A program made the translations under genes and the position numbers. Below are positions 23,708 through 32,689 of a stretch of 64,000 nucleotides of DNA, one piece after another. This stretch comes from Chania fonticola_B (GTDB lineage Bacteria; Pseudomonadota; Gammaproteobacteria; Enterobacterales; Enterobacteriaceae): assembly GCF_048537545.1 (NCBI RefSeq), contig NZ_CP183218.1; one strand, written 5' to 3'. The notes under the pieces were generated by a model. The model was not told the origin of the DNA. It was given only the letters and a program-made list of their open reading frames with translations, and did no database searches. The first letter of the stretch is position 1. Every line of letters begins with the position of its first letter.

Positions 23708-25105
23708 TTATAGCGCCGGGCTTACCACCCGCTTGCGCGCTTCCAGCTCACCGACGATCTTGAGGTAGTTCTTCTCCGTCAGGTGATAGAACAGCCCCAT
23801 GGTCAATGCGGTCAACACGGCCAGGCCACAGGGATAGAGGAAGATTAACTGCCGCAAGCCTTCCAGCGTGCCAGGCCCCTGCGCCACGTTGGGAACATAG
23901 CCGATATAGGCCAGCATCACGCCAGGGAAGAACCCCGCCAGCCCTTGGGAAACCTTGCGAAAGAAGGTAAAGCCGGTATAAACCGTGCCTTCCGAACGCA
24001 CGCCGGTTTTCCACTCACCGTATTCCACGGTGTCCGACACCAGCGCCCAGTTGAGGCTGTTGACGAAGGCTGTACCGAAGAACGCCAGGCAGGAGAACAA
24101 CACAAACAGCGTAGAGGTATTGCCCCACATATAGTTCATGGCATCGCCCAGGATCCACAGCGACAGGCCACCCAGATAGACGTTTTTCTTGCCAAAGCGT
24201 TTCACCACCGTCGGAACCAGCAGCACCCCAAGCAGGATGCAGCCCATGCTGAAGAAACCCATATAGGACAGCAGGGTGATATCGTTGAGGACGTATTGGG
24301 TGTAGTAAATCTGGATCGCCAGCTTGATGTTGAAGCCCGCCAGCGTACACAGGTTGGCCACGCACAGCACGAACAGCGGTTTGTTACCGGCGATCGCCTT
24401 GAAGGACTGCAACAGACCCGGCTTGGGTGCACCCGGTTTCGGGATCTCGACATAACGCTCTTTGACGCCGGAATAGCACCACCACATGCACAGCATGCCG
24501 ACGAAGGCGAAGATCGCCGCCGCCACCAGATAACCCACCTGTGGACGCCCATCAAACAGCGACAGGATCGGCACAAACGCTACGGTACACAACAACAGAC
24601 CCACCGTCGCCCCACCCTGCCGCCAGGCAGCCAGTTGCGCACGTTCCTGCGGGTTTTTGGTCATCGCTGGCACCATCGCGCCGTAGGAACAGTTCATCAT
24701 GCTGAAGAACAGCCCGAACGCCATAAAGATCAGCGTGGCGATCACCGTTTTAATCGTGACATCCAACGAGGCGCCAACGCCGATAAAGTTGGCCACCACC
24801 AGTAACGCCACCGGCATTGAGGCATAAAGAATAAATGGCCGGAACTTGCCTTTGGGGCCAATATTGCGCCGGGAATCGAGCATCAGCCCGGTCCCCATGT
24901 CGGTAAAGGCGGTAAAAAAACGCGAGATAAGAAAGATCAGCCCGCCCCACGCGGCGGGGATCCCCAACACGTCGGTATAGAATTTCAGCAGATACAGCGT
25001 GCCGACACACAACAGTAGGTTGGAACCGACATCGCCCATGCCATAGGCGAATTTCTCGCGCAGGGGCAATATCAGCTTCACCGGATCCTGGTTAGCTTCA
25101 CTCAT
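23708..25105 (-). CDS. yihP: Sulfoquinovose-locus GPH/MFS transporter YihP
   Basis: A 465-residue, twelve-helix protein paralogous to YihO. Markers GMGDVGSNLLLCVGTLYLL, MGTGLMLDSRRNIGPKGKF and VSDTVEYGEWKTGVRSEGT fit E. coli YihP. In E. coli it may export the end product dihydroxypropanesulfonate or import glycosides; this is unsettled. The ATG at 25105 has an excellent AAGGAGA site; a longer frame to 25222 would overlap yihQ and adds a non-family N-terminus. It starts 80 bp after the yihQ stop. Confidence 0.9.
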   Translation of the reverse strand: MSEANQDPVKLILPLREKFAYGMGDVGSNLLLCVGTLYLLKFYTDVLGIPAAWGGLIFLISRFFTAFTDMGTGLMLDSRRNIGPKGKFRPFILYASMPVALLVVANFIGVGASLDVTIKTVIATLIFMAFGLFFSMMNCSYGAMVPAMTKNPQERAQLAAWRQGGATVGLLLCTVAFVPILSLFDGRPQVGYLVAAAIFAFVGMLCMWWCYSGVKERYVEIPKPGAPKPGLLQSFKAIAGNKPLFVLCVANLCTLAGFNIKLAIQIYYTQYVLNDITLLSYMGFFSMGCILLGVLLVPTVVKRFGKKNVYLGGLSLWILGDAMNYMWGNTSTLFVLFSCLAFFGTAFVNSLNWALVSDTVEYGEWKTGVRSEGTVYTGFTFFRKVSQGLAGFFPGVMLAYIGYVPNVAQGPGTLEGLRQLIFLYPCGLAVLTALTMGLFYHLTEKNYLKIVGELEARKRVVSPAL

Positions 25106-25185
25106 GGTGATTCTCCTTGGAAAACACCTATTCCCAGAGATAGCCGCCCTTGCAGGTTGGGCAACGGGCGGCTGACAGTTGGTGA

Positions 25186-27213
25186 TTACAGCGTGCGTAG
25201 CGAGGCAAACAGCTCCGCCCATTCGCTATCCGCCCGATAGAACACCGGCGGTTGGCCCATTGGTGCTGCTATCGTCACCTCGGCCCCTCCGCTATGCCGC
25301 TCACCGGTCCACAGGTTGATCCAGCTATCCTGCGGCAGGTAGAGCGTCCAGTCGGTGCGCCCTTCTTCATGCACCGGGGCCACCAGCAGATCGCGGCCAA
25401 ACAGGTATTGGTATTTCAGGCTGTAGGTGTGGGCATCGTCTTCGTAGTGCAGAAACAGCGGGCGCATCACCGGTAAGCCGGACTGCGCATTGAGCGCCAC
25501 CGCCTGCTTGATGTACGGCTTGAGGGAGGTGAAGACCTGGCTCATGCGGGCAAACTGGCGGATGGTTTCCACATCATGATCGAACTGCCAGTTGTCATCT
25601 GGGCGGTTACCTTCATGGGTACGCATCATCGGCGTGAAAGCGCAGAACTCGCACCAGCGCATCAGCAGTTCTTTACTGCGTTTCATCTCAAACAGCGTGG
25701 TGTAACCGCCGATATCGCTGTGGTGCAGACCGTGGCCGGTCATCGCCAGCGACAGTGCCGCCGGGATCACCGAAGCCAGGCCGTCGTCCAGGCTCCAGTC
25801 CACGTTCTGATCGCCCGCCCACATCATCACCGAATACTTCTGGCTGCCGGTGTAGCCCGCGCGCATAAAGAACAGGATCTCGCCCAGCTTGCCGCATTCT
25901 TCCAGCGCGTCGTAGTTGCACTTGGCCCACAGTGCTGGCCAGGCGTTATGCATGATTTCCGCATCGATGCCGTTATGCAAAACGGTATCGGTCGGCAGAT
26001 ATTCGCCGAAGTCCGCCATCCAGCCGTCGAGGCCAAACTCAATCAGGTTCTTTTTAATGACGTTCTTGTACCAGTCATAAGCTTCAGGCTTGGTGAGATC
26101 GACTACGCCAGCATAGAACTCGCCAAACTCGACCTGATAGTCTTTGCCGTCGTAATCCTTGGTCAGATAGCCTTTTTCTGCCGCCTCGGCATACAGCTCT
26201 TTCTCGATGGCCACGTAAGGGTTGATGTACCCCAGAAAATGTACCCCCTCCTTCTTCCACTGCGGGATGCGCTTATCCAGTTCCGGGTACAGCTCGCTGT
26301 CCCAGCGCCAGTTCCACATCAGGCGTTTGCCAAAAGAGGTGATCCGCCGTCCTTCCCAGTCCTGCGCCCAGATCCCGCTAACCTTGACACCGTGCTCGCG
26401 CATCACGTCCAGCTTCTGTTGGCAGACCTCGGTGCCGCCCTGAATGCCCAGGATGACGCCGTCATACACCCAGTCCGGCAGTTCCGGCTGGCGGCCAAGC
26501 AACGCGGTCAGCTTTTCCAACAGGCTGATGTAGCTGTCGGCGCAGTCAAAGCGCAACACCGCCTGATCCTGCCAGATCGCCAGTTCATGGAACTCTGGGG
26601 CAGAAAAATCGAAGTTCATGTAGCAGCTGTTTTCTACGTGGCAGTAATATTTCTGGCTACTGACAAACGTCGGCTGCGGGAAGAAGGTCCAGTAGTAATC
26701 ACCACCGGCGTTTTCCTGGCAGTCTGCCTGCCAGGTAACGTAGGTCTGCTTGTTACGCCCAACCCCCTGCTCGCTGGTCCATAACGGGAAAGGTTTGCCG
26801 CGCAGGTCGAAATAGGAAAACTGTTCGCCGCAGCCATAAACGTGATCTTGCTGCTGGGCAGCCAGGCGCAACCACATGCGGTTGTTCTGCTCGTCGCTGT
26901 TGCGCAGCTGCATTTCCAACCGCCCTTGCGCATCGGTAGTGATTGCCAGCGTGCACTGGGCCACATCGCCCCGGCTAAAGCGGATCAGCCAGCCTTTGCC
27001 CTGCGGGACGATCTGGGTTTCGGTCAGCGCCAGTTTTTCACTGAGCTGGTCTTTGATGCTGAAGTTGCCGCGGAACATCTCGATATCCGCCTTGCCGCGC
27101 CCAATCCACAGGCACGGAGCCGCAGCCGTGTGTTGTATCAGCACACGCTGCTGAAAGGTCAACGTAAATCCACCTGCGTGTTGCGTGAGTTCCAAGCCTT
27201 GCTGAGAAATCAT
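25186..27213 (-). CDS. yihQ: Sulfoquinovosidase YihQ (GH31)
   Basis: A 675-residue glycoside hydrolase of family 31 that tracks E. coli YihQ with a constant offset of four residues. The nucleophile is D401 (WMADFGEY) and the acid/base is D468 (WAGDQN), equal to D405 and D472. The sulfonate-binding residues are all kept: R297 and W300 (KRLMW), equal to R301 and W304, and Y504 (GGYTT), equal to Y508. It therefore should release sulfoquinovose from glyceryl or lipid glycosides. It has no signal peptide, so it acts in the cytoplasm after uptake. Confidence 0.96.
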   Translation of the reverse strand: MISQQGLELTQHAGGFTLTFQQRVLIQHTAAAPCLWIGRGKADIEMFRGNFSIKDQLSEKLALTETQIVPQGKGWLIRFSRGDVAQCTLAITTDAQGRLEMQLRNSDEQNNRMWLRLAAQQQDHVYGCGEQFSYFDLRGKPFPLWTSEQGVGRNKQTYVTWQADCQENAGGDYYWTFFPQPTFVSSQKYYCHVENSCYMNFDFSAPEFHELAIWQDQAVLRFDCADSYISLLEKLTALLGRQPELPDWVYDGVILGIQGGTEVCQQKLDVMREHGVKVSGIWAQDWEGRRITSFGKRLMWNWRWDSELYPELDKRIPQWKKEGVHFLGYINPYVAIEKELYAEAAEKGYLTKDYDGKDYQVEFGEFYAGVVDLTKPEAYDWYKNVIKKNLIEFGLDGWMADFGEYLPTDTVLHNGIDAEIMHNAWPALWAKCNYDALEECGKLGEILFFMRAGYTGSQKYSVMMWAGDQNVDWSLDDGLASVIPAALSLAMTGHGLHHSDIGGYTTLFEMKRSKELLMRWCEFCAFTPMMRTHEGNRPDDNWQFDHDVETIRQFARMSQVFTSLKPYIKQAVALNAQSGLPVMRPLFLHYEDDAHTYSLKYQYLFGRDLLVAPVHEEGRTDWTLYLPQDSWINLWTGERHSGGAEVTIAAPMGQPPVFYRADSEWAELFASLRTL

Positions 27214-27267
27214 GATCCATTCTCCAAAAGGTTAAATACCGTATTTTTCCAAGCGTTGGTCGCCCGC

Positions 27268-28611
27268 TCAGGTCAGTTCAATCACGTCCAAACCAAGCAG
27301 ACCGGCCACTTTGCGCAGCAGCGGGCGGTGCTCGCCGTAAACCAGCGAGGTGTGGTGCTCCATACCCGCCGCAATCAGGCGCTGGCGGTAAGTGTCTGCA
27401 TCCACATCCAGGCGCGCCGTCCCGGCTGTGCCGGAAAACGCCAGCGGAGCCTTGATCATTTCGCCACCGGCCAGCATCAGGCGCAGCTTGCCCTCACCCT
27501 GAGTGATGCGGCATAGCGTGATGCGCCCCGGTTTGAGAGCAAACTCAGACAGCAGAGGAAGCTTGCGGTTGGAGTGGATGGTGGCCTGCACCGGGCCATC
27601 GCGATCGGCCATTTCGATCGGTGCCTGCCCGCAGTGCCAGAACACCACGCTGTTATCCTGCGGATCAATATCCACCAGGTCGGTATTGAACGCCGCATTG
27701 CCAGAGGCCCACTGCGCCATCAGCGAAGAGAGCACGCCAAACATGTCGGCTTCACAGCCACACGGCACTTTATCTTCGTTCATCAACGCCAACGCCCCGC
27801 AGGCAGCGCAGCCGTAATCGGTAAAGAAATCCGGCCAACAGCGCACGGCAATGCCGGTGTAACCTTCACGCTGCGCTTTTTCACGCAGGGCAGAGTAAAC
27901 CTTGAGCGTTTTGCGGGTGGCCGTTTGATCCATCTCTGCCAGGTTAGGGAAATCCTTGGCACGGCGGGCATAAGGCGCATCGGCCACGCTGTCCGGCAGC
28001 GCCTTCACCTCTTCAATAAATTCCAGCACCGGCTGGCGAGTCACCTCAACGCCAAAGTGCTGCGTCAGTTGCTGCTGGTTGTAGTTACAGGCGTCAAAAC
28101 CCAGCGGGTGCTCACCAATCACCATCACCTTGGCCTGTTTGAAGCGCTTAACGATCGCCGCGGCCTGCGCCAACTGCTGTAATTCGTTAATCACCCGGCT
28201 GTCGTCCGGCAGGCCGTGCAGCGTTTGCACGTTGATGGCTTCACGGCTCAGGGCATGGCAAGCCAGATTCACCCCGCAGAAAGAGTTCAGGCGCAAACGG
28301 CCACCGGTACGGGCTTCCGGAAATGACCACATCGCCGTGGGCACCGGGAAATCTCGCACCACTTCGGTGGTGAGGGAGGCATCGGTAAAGGTCACTTGCA
28401 GGATCAGTAGCAGATCGAGATCGGCCTGTTTGAGTGCGGGCAGTATTTGCAGAGCCGATTCGGCATCAAACTGCAATACCGGTTCCCCCACCAGCTCGAT
28501 ATCCATCCCGCTCAGCGCCTGCCAGGCTTGCGCCAGCATCTCTTGCGCGTAGGGCACATCGAAGGTCGCGCGGCCAAGCGCCAACACGCCCACTTTTGCT
28601 TTATTTTTCAT
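27268..28611 (-). CDS. FucI/AraA-fold sugar isomerase, predicted sulfoquinovose isomerase replacing YihS
   Basis: A 447-residue protein of the L-fucose/L-arabinose isomerase-like group (COG2407 type). The N-terminal Rossmann-like part has KVGVLALGRATFDVPYAQE and LDLLLILQVTFTD. A middle domain carries SFPEARTGGRLRLNS and VMVIGEHPLGFD. The C-terminal part holds VRCWPDFFTDYGCAACG and a Cys/Glu-rich PCGCEADMFG that likely includes a metal ligand. It is unrelated to E. coli YihS (AGE-type fold), which is missing from this locus. By position between yihQ and yihR, it probably converts sulfoquinovose to sulfofructose. Isomerases of this fold have been reported in other sulfoglycolytic routes, as I recall. 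GGAAG precedes the ATG at 28611. Confidence 0.78.
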   Translation of the reverse strand: MKNKAKVGVLALGRATFDVPYAQEMLAQAWQALSGMDIELVGEPVLQFDAESALQILPALKQADLDLLLILQVTFTDASLTTEVVRDFPVPTAMWSFPEARTGGRLRLNSFCGVNLACHALSREAINVQTLHGLPDDSRVINELQQLAQAAAIVKRFKQAKVMVIGEHPLGFDACNYNQQQLTQHFGVEVTRQPVLEFIEEVKALPDSVADAPYARRAKDFPNLAEMDQTATRKTLKVYSALREKAQREGYTGIAVRCWPDFFTDYGCAACGALALMNEDKVPCGCEADMFGVLSSLMAQWASGNAAFNTDLVDIDPQDNSVVFWHCGQAPIEMADRDGPVQATIHSNRKLPLLSEFALKPGRITLCRITQGEGKLRLMLAGGEMIKAPLAFSGTAGTARLDVDADTYRQRLIAAGMEHHTSLVYGEHRPLLRKVAGLLGLDVIELT

Positions 28612-28638
28612 CACATTGCTTCCAGTAATCGAATAAAT

Positions 28639-29682
28639 CTATGCCACGGTGCTGAAACGGTGTTCAGTCTGGCTGTAATAGTTTTCCCCTGGGCGCAGCA
28701 CCACGTTGCCAAAATGGGCGTGGTGAATGCTGTCTGGGAACGCCTGGGTTTCAAGGCAGATGCCGGAAAACGCCTGATAGCGATGGCCAGCCTTGCCATT
28801 CCAGATCTTGTTGGAAAGCTTGAAGGCGTTATAAAACTGCACGCCCGGCAGCGAGGTGTGTACTTCCATCACTCGCCCGGTCTGCGGACAAATCAGGCTG
28901 GCGGCGGGATGCAAAGCACCATCGCCAGGTTTAAGCACGTAGTTCATATCAAAATCCTGCGCCGGGCGGTGCAGCATGGCGTCCCCAAGACGACGGGCGT
29001 TGCGGAAATCAAATGCCGTCCCGGCAACACGGCGGATTTCACCGGTGGGCAGCATGGTGGTTTCATCTACCGGCGTCATAAAGTCGGCGTCGATCTTGAG
29101 CTGCTGATCGTGGATCAGGTGCTGATGCCCGCGCAGGTTGTAGTGGCTGTGATTAACCAGGTTGACCAGCGTCGGCTTATCGGTCTGTGCCTCAAAGCTC
29201 AGCGTCATCACGTTGTCTTCCGTCAGGCCGATGCGGTGGCTAACCTGCAGATTGCCCGGATAGCCTTCCTCACCATCGATAGAGGTACGGCTGAAAATAA
29301 TGCCGTCGCCGTCTTCCTGTGCCTGCCAGACATATTTGTCAAAACCCCGACGTCCGCCGTGCAAGTGTTGTCCGGTAGGAAGCTCGTTGGTGGCCAGAAT
29401 AGATTCCTGACCGTCGATGCTGAAACGGCCACCAGCGATACGGTTGGCGCAGCGCCCGGCAATCGCACCGAAGAACGGATGCCCGGCCTGATAAGCCGCC
29501 AAATTGTCGAACCCCATCACGACATCTTCCGCTTGCCCATGGCGATCCGGCACCCAAAGCTGAGTAATGATGCAGCCGTAATCGGTCACACACAGCCGCA
29601 TCCCGTTGGCATTGGTCAGCGTGAAAAGGGAAACGGCCTGCCCTTGATGTTCGCCAAAATGCTGGCGTTGAATGGTTGTCAT
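28639..29682 (-). CDS. yihR: Aldose 1-epimerase YihR (sulfoquinovose mutarotase)
   Basis: A 347-residue GalM-fold protein. It has the conserved GRCANRIAGGRF, HLHGGRRGFDKYVW, the histidine motif NHSHYNLRG and the late acidic residue in FSGICLETQAFPDS. Galactose mutarotases use His and Glu to interconvert anomers. In this locus it would equilibrate alpha- and beta-sulfoquinovose released by YihQ. It is longer than E. coli YihR as I remember it (308 residues), so assignment to the YihR slot rests on locus position. It is spaced 27 bp from the isomerase gene. Confidence 0.83.
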   Translation of the reverse strand: MTTIQRQHFGEHQGQAVSLFTLTNANGMRLCVTDYGCIITQLWVPDRHGQAEDVVMGFDNLAAYQAGHPFFGAIAGRCANRIAGGRFSIDGQESILATNELPTGQHLHGGRRGFDKYVWQAQEDGDGIIFSRTSIDGEEGYPGNLQVSHRIGLTEDNVMTLSFEAQTDKPTLVNLVNHSHYNLRGHQHLIHDQQLKIDADFMTPVDETTMLPTGEIRRVAGTAFDFRNARRLGDAMLHRPAQDFDMNYVLKPGDGALHPAASLICPQTGRVMEVHTSLPGVQFYNAFKLSNKIWNGKAGHRYQAFSGICLETQAFPDSIHHAHFGNVVLRPGENYYSQTEHRFSTVA

Positions 29683-29729
29683 AATCTGTGCCCTATGGTG
29701 AGCGCGGCAGCTTGCCGCGCAACGGATGC

Positions 29730-30593
29730 TTAAAACTGAGCGGCTTTACCCTGGCTGCCAAACAGTCTGATTTTTTCGGCGACCTTGGCCTGCATCACAT
29801 CACGGCCATGTCCGAGCGACACCGCCAAGACAAACTCGTGCGGATCCTTGTCGAGCACTTCAGCCATGCCCTGGGTGAAAGCCTGCCGCAGTTCGGTGTC
29901 CACGTTCACCTTGGCGACGCCCAGTGAAACCGCCTTGCGGATCTGATCGTCTGGTACGCCAGAGCCACCGTGCAGCACAATCGGTTTTTTGACGATCTCG
30001 CGGATCTCTTGCAGGCGTTCGAACGCCAGCTTGGGCTCCTGTTTGTACAGGCCGTGAGCGGTGCCGATGGACACTGCCAGATAATCCACCGTGGTCGATT
30101 GAGCAAACTGCAGCGCTTCGTCACTGCTGGTGATCAGGGCGTCTTTTTCGTCGACCGAAATATCATCCTCGGTGCCGCCGATCTTGCCGATCTCACCCTC
30201 GACCCCAATGTTCAGCGCGTGGGCCACATCCGCCACGGCACGGGTGATCCGTACGTTTTCGTCAAATGACAGGTGAGAGCCGTCAAACATGACCGACTGG
30301 AACCCGGCCTGTACCGCCTGCATGGTCTGTTCGAAGCTGCGGCTGTGATCCAGGTGGATGCACACCGGCACCGTGATATCGTGCATAAACGCATCGATCA
30401 TCGCCTTCATGGGCTCCAGACCCATCACGCTAATCACTTTCTGCCCCACCTGGATCATGATCGGGGCCTGCTCCTGTTCGGCTGCCAGCAAAATGGCGCG
30501 AATGGTTTCGGCGTTGTGTGCGCTGAACGCGCCGATGGCATAGCCGTTTTCCCATGCATGTTGGATCATGGTGTTACCAGATAAATAAGGCAT
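29730..30593 (-). CDS. Class II (zinc) aldolase, predicted sulfofructose-1-phosphate aldolase replacing YihT
   Basis: A 287-residue fructose/tagatose-bisphosphate aldolase-type protein. The zinc ligands H83 (IHLDHS), H180 (GTAHGLYK) and H208 (VLHGGSG) and the catalytic D82 are at the same numbers as in KbaY/GatY. VEGEIGKIGGTED forms the loop with the glycine-rich motif. E. coli uses YihT, a class I Schiff-base aldolase, at this step. This class II enzyme occupies the yihT position next to yihU and would split sulfofructose-1-phosphate into DHAP and sulfolactaldehyde. The start at 30593 has GGGGAG upstream; a longer frame to 30629 is unlikely. Confidence 0.82.
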   Translation of the reverse strand: MPYLSGNTMIQHAWENGYAIGAFSAHNAETIRAILLAAEQEQAPIMIQVGQKVISVMGLEPMKAMIDAFMHDITVPVCIHLDHSRSFEQTMQAVQAGFQSVMFDGSHLSFDENVRITRAVADVAHALNIGVEGEIGKIGGTEDDISVDEKDALITSSDEALQFAQSTTVDYLAVSIGTAHGLYKQEPKLAFERLQEIREIVKKPIVLHGGSGVPDDQIRKAVSLGVAKVNVDTELRQAFTQGMAEVLDKDPHEFVLAVSLGHGRDVMQAKVAEKIRLFGSQGKAAQF

Positions 30594-30641
30594 TTCTTCT
30601 CCCCTCTGCGCGCTGCATAGCAACCGCAATTACGTTAAGTG

Positions 30642-31532
30642 TTACGCGTGATCCGCTCTGCCCGAAGCAGCCCGAACCTGTTCCAAAATGGCACTCCAAT
30701 CCTGACGCCCACGCCCGCTGGCCCGCGCCTGGCTGTAAACCTCGCGTGAGGCTGCGCCCATCGGCATGGCAACGTGCAACTGATTGGCCACATCCAACGC
30801 AATGCCCAGATCCTTGTGCGCCAGATCGATCATGAACGCCGGGCTGAGATCGCCCTTCAGCACCTTGTTTGGCCAAGTGGTGGTGAAATGCCCCTTGCCT
30901 GCCGGTGTGCCGCTCATCACTTGCAGCGCAACGTCAAACGACAGCCCCAGCGCCTCGCACAGCACCGCAGCTTCGGCAGACAGCGCGTTGAGCGCGATGC
31001 TCATGTAGTTGTTGATCAGCTTCACGCGGATCCCCATGCCCGGACCACCGGCGTTGATCAGCTCCGAGCCCATCGCCATCAGCACTGGCGTCGCACGCTC
31101 CACCTGCTCGGCAGTCCCACCGGCCAGGATCAGCAACGTGCCAGCCTGAGCATGGTCTGAAGTCCGCCCGACCGGGGCATCCATCAGGCTAAAACCCCGA
31201 GCCTGCATCTGGGCAATCAGCCGATCCGTTTGCATTGGGTGGATGGTGGACATATCCATCACCAATGCCGCAGGCGATAAGGTGCAGCACACCCCCTCGG
31301 CACCAAATAGCACCTCATGTACCAGTTCGCCGTTAGGCAACATGGTGATGACGAACTCCGCGTCCTGTACCGCCTGCGCCGGGCTGGTTGCCGCCTTGGC
31401 CCCCTGAGAAACCAAGGTGCTGACCGCCGCCGGGCTGATATCAAAAACGTTCAGCCGGTGCCCCTGCTTAATCAGGTTGCTGGCCATCGGCGCGCCCATT
31501 TGCCCTAGCCCGATAAATGCGATCTGTGCCAT
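30642..31532 (-). CDS. yihU: Sulfolactaldehyde reductase YihU
   Basis: A 296-residue beta-hydroxyacid dehydrogenase. The NADH-binding loop is GLGQMGAPM (8-16), DMSTIHP is the family signature, and K171 in KLINNYMSIALNALSAEA is the catalytic lysine, as in E. coli YihU. The C-terminal two thirds (GKGHFTT, DLAHKDLGIALDVANQLH, SGRGRQDWSAILEQV) are nearly identical to the E. coli protein. It reduces 3-sulfolactaldehyde to 2,3-dihydroxypropane-1-sulfonate, regenerating NAD+. First gene of the leftward operon, divergent from yihV. Confidence 0.96.
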   Translation of the reverse strand: MAQIAFIGLGQMGAPMASNLIKQGHRLNVFDISPAAVSTLVSQGAKAATSPAQAVQDAEFVITMLPNGELVHEVLFGAEGVCCTLSPAALVMDMSTIHPMQTDRLIAQMQARGFSLMDAPVGRTSDHAQAGTLLILAGGTAEQVERATPVLMAMGSELINAGGPGMGIRVKLINNYMSIALNALSAEAAVLCEALGLSFDVALQVMSGTPAGKGHFTTTWPNKVLKGDLSPAFMIDLAHKDLGIALDVANQLHVAMPMGAASREVYSQARASGRGRQDWSAILEQVRAASGRADHA

Positions 31533-31756
31533 GGTTCTCTCCTGTTGGTTACCTGTGTCATGTCTGTGTCATCTCATCAGCCACAAACCAGACCGTTTTT
31601 GTCTGTTTTTGATCGTATTTGTAATTTATGGTCAAAAAATTGACAGCCGTCACTCTTTTAACATTTGAGTGAATTAAAATGGTGGCAGCGTGATCGGTAG
31701 CCACTTTTTGCTGAAAACCGTTCGCTTACACAGTTCAACATCCAGGGATCCAGACC
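31533..31756. promoter_or_regulatory. Divergent yihU/yihV control region
   Basis: A 224-bp AT-rich region between the two sulfoquinovose transcription units. It contains GTCAA-AAAA-TTGAC (31631-31644) and repeated TTTTTGTCTG/TTTTTGATCG (31599-31617), plausible half-sites for the DeoR-type repressor YihW. The exact operators are inferred, not shown. Confidence 0.45.
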
Positions 31757-32653
31757 ATGACTCGAATCGCATGCGTAGGCATTGCAGTGCAAGACCGCCT
31801 GTATTACGTAGAGAAACTGCCTGAAGGCGGGGGGAAATATGTTGCCAACGACTACCGCGAAATTGGCGGAGGCCCAGCGGCAACGGCTGCGGTAGCCGCA
31901 GCCAGATTGGGCGCAGAGGTAGATTTCATTGGCCGGGTCGGGGACGATGCCACCGGGCAAACCCTGTTGGCCGAGTTAGGCAGCTATGGCGTCAATGTCA
32001 GACATGCCCGCCGTTGCCCACAGGCGCGCTCATCGCAATCGGCTGTGCTGGTGGATGCCCAGGGAGAACGCATGATCATCAACCATCCCAGCCCAGACTT
32101 ACCCGAGGATGCCGAATGGCTGCATGACATCGACTTTAGCCAGTACGATGTGGTGTTGGCGGACGTGCGTTGGCATCAGGGCGCGCTGACTGCCTTCACC
32201 TTGGCCCGGCGCGCAGGTGTCACTACCCTGTTGGACGCCGATGTCACACCGCAGGATATCCGCCCGCTGGTTGCTTTGGCCGACCATGCCGCCTTCTCCG
32301 AGCCGGGTTTACTGCGGATGACAGGAAAAACGGATATCGAGCAGGGATTGCGTGCAGCAAAAAATGACAAAAACGGACAAGTTTATGTCACTCAGGGTAA
32401 ACATGGCTGTTTCTGGCTGGAAAACGCTCAACTGAAACATCAGCCAGGCTTTTCGGTTGAGGTGGTGGATACCACGGGGGCTGGCGACGTTTTCCACGGT
32501 GCGCTGGCGGTAGCCCTGGGTTCACAACCCGATATAGCTCAGGCGGTGCGTTACGCCAATGCAGTTGCCGCATTGAAGTGTACCCGTCCTGGCGGGCGCG
32601 CGGGCATCCCCAATTGTGATCAAACTGACTCTTTCCTGGCCAGTTTTGTATAA
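31757..32653 (+). CDS. yihV: Sulfofructose kinase YihV
   Basis: A 298-residue PfkB-family kinase. It has the N-terminal EIGGGPAATAAVAAARLGA glycine motif and the C-terminal DTTGAGDVFHGAL signature with catalytic base D244. N-terminal residues (CVGIAVQDRLYYV, GGGKYVA) follow E. coli YihV. It phosphorylates 6-deoxy-6-sulfofructose with ATP, giving the aldolase substrate. It is divergent from yihU and 36 bp upstream of yihW, with which it probably forms a transcript. Confidence 0.94.
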   Translation: MTRIACVGIAVQDRLYYVEKLPEGGGKYVANDYREIGGGPAATAAVAAARLGAEVDFIGRVGDDATGQTLLAELGSYGVNVRHARRCPQARSSQSAVLVDAQGERMIINHPSPDLPEDAEWLHDIDFSQYDVVLADVRWHQGALTAFTLARRAGVTTLLDADVTPQDIRPLVALADHAAFSEPGLLRMTGKTDIEQGLRAAKNDKNGQVYVTQGKHGCFWLENAQLKHQPGFSVEVVDTTGAGDVFHGALAVALGSQPDIAQAVRYANAVAALKCTRPGGRAGIPNCDQTDSFLASFV

Positions 32654-32689
32654 TATGGTTGGCCGATGACAATATTAAGGGAGTGGAGC

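Noticed and set aside
23945..24805. 286-codon frame antisense to yihP
   Set aside because: Shadow of yihP; composition dominated by His, Gln and Arg, with no family resemblance.
25576..26784. 402-codon frame antisense to yihQ
   Set aside because: yihQ is conserved residue by residue with E. coli on the other strand; the antisense frame has low-complexity His/Arg/Gln-rich sequence.
28447..29733. 428-codon frame antisense to the isomerase and yihR genes
   Set aside because: It spans two genes of clear family identity on the minus strand and shows no motif.
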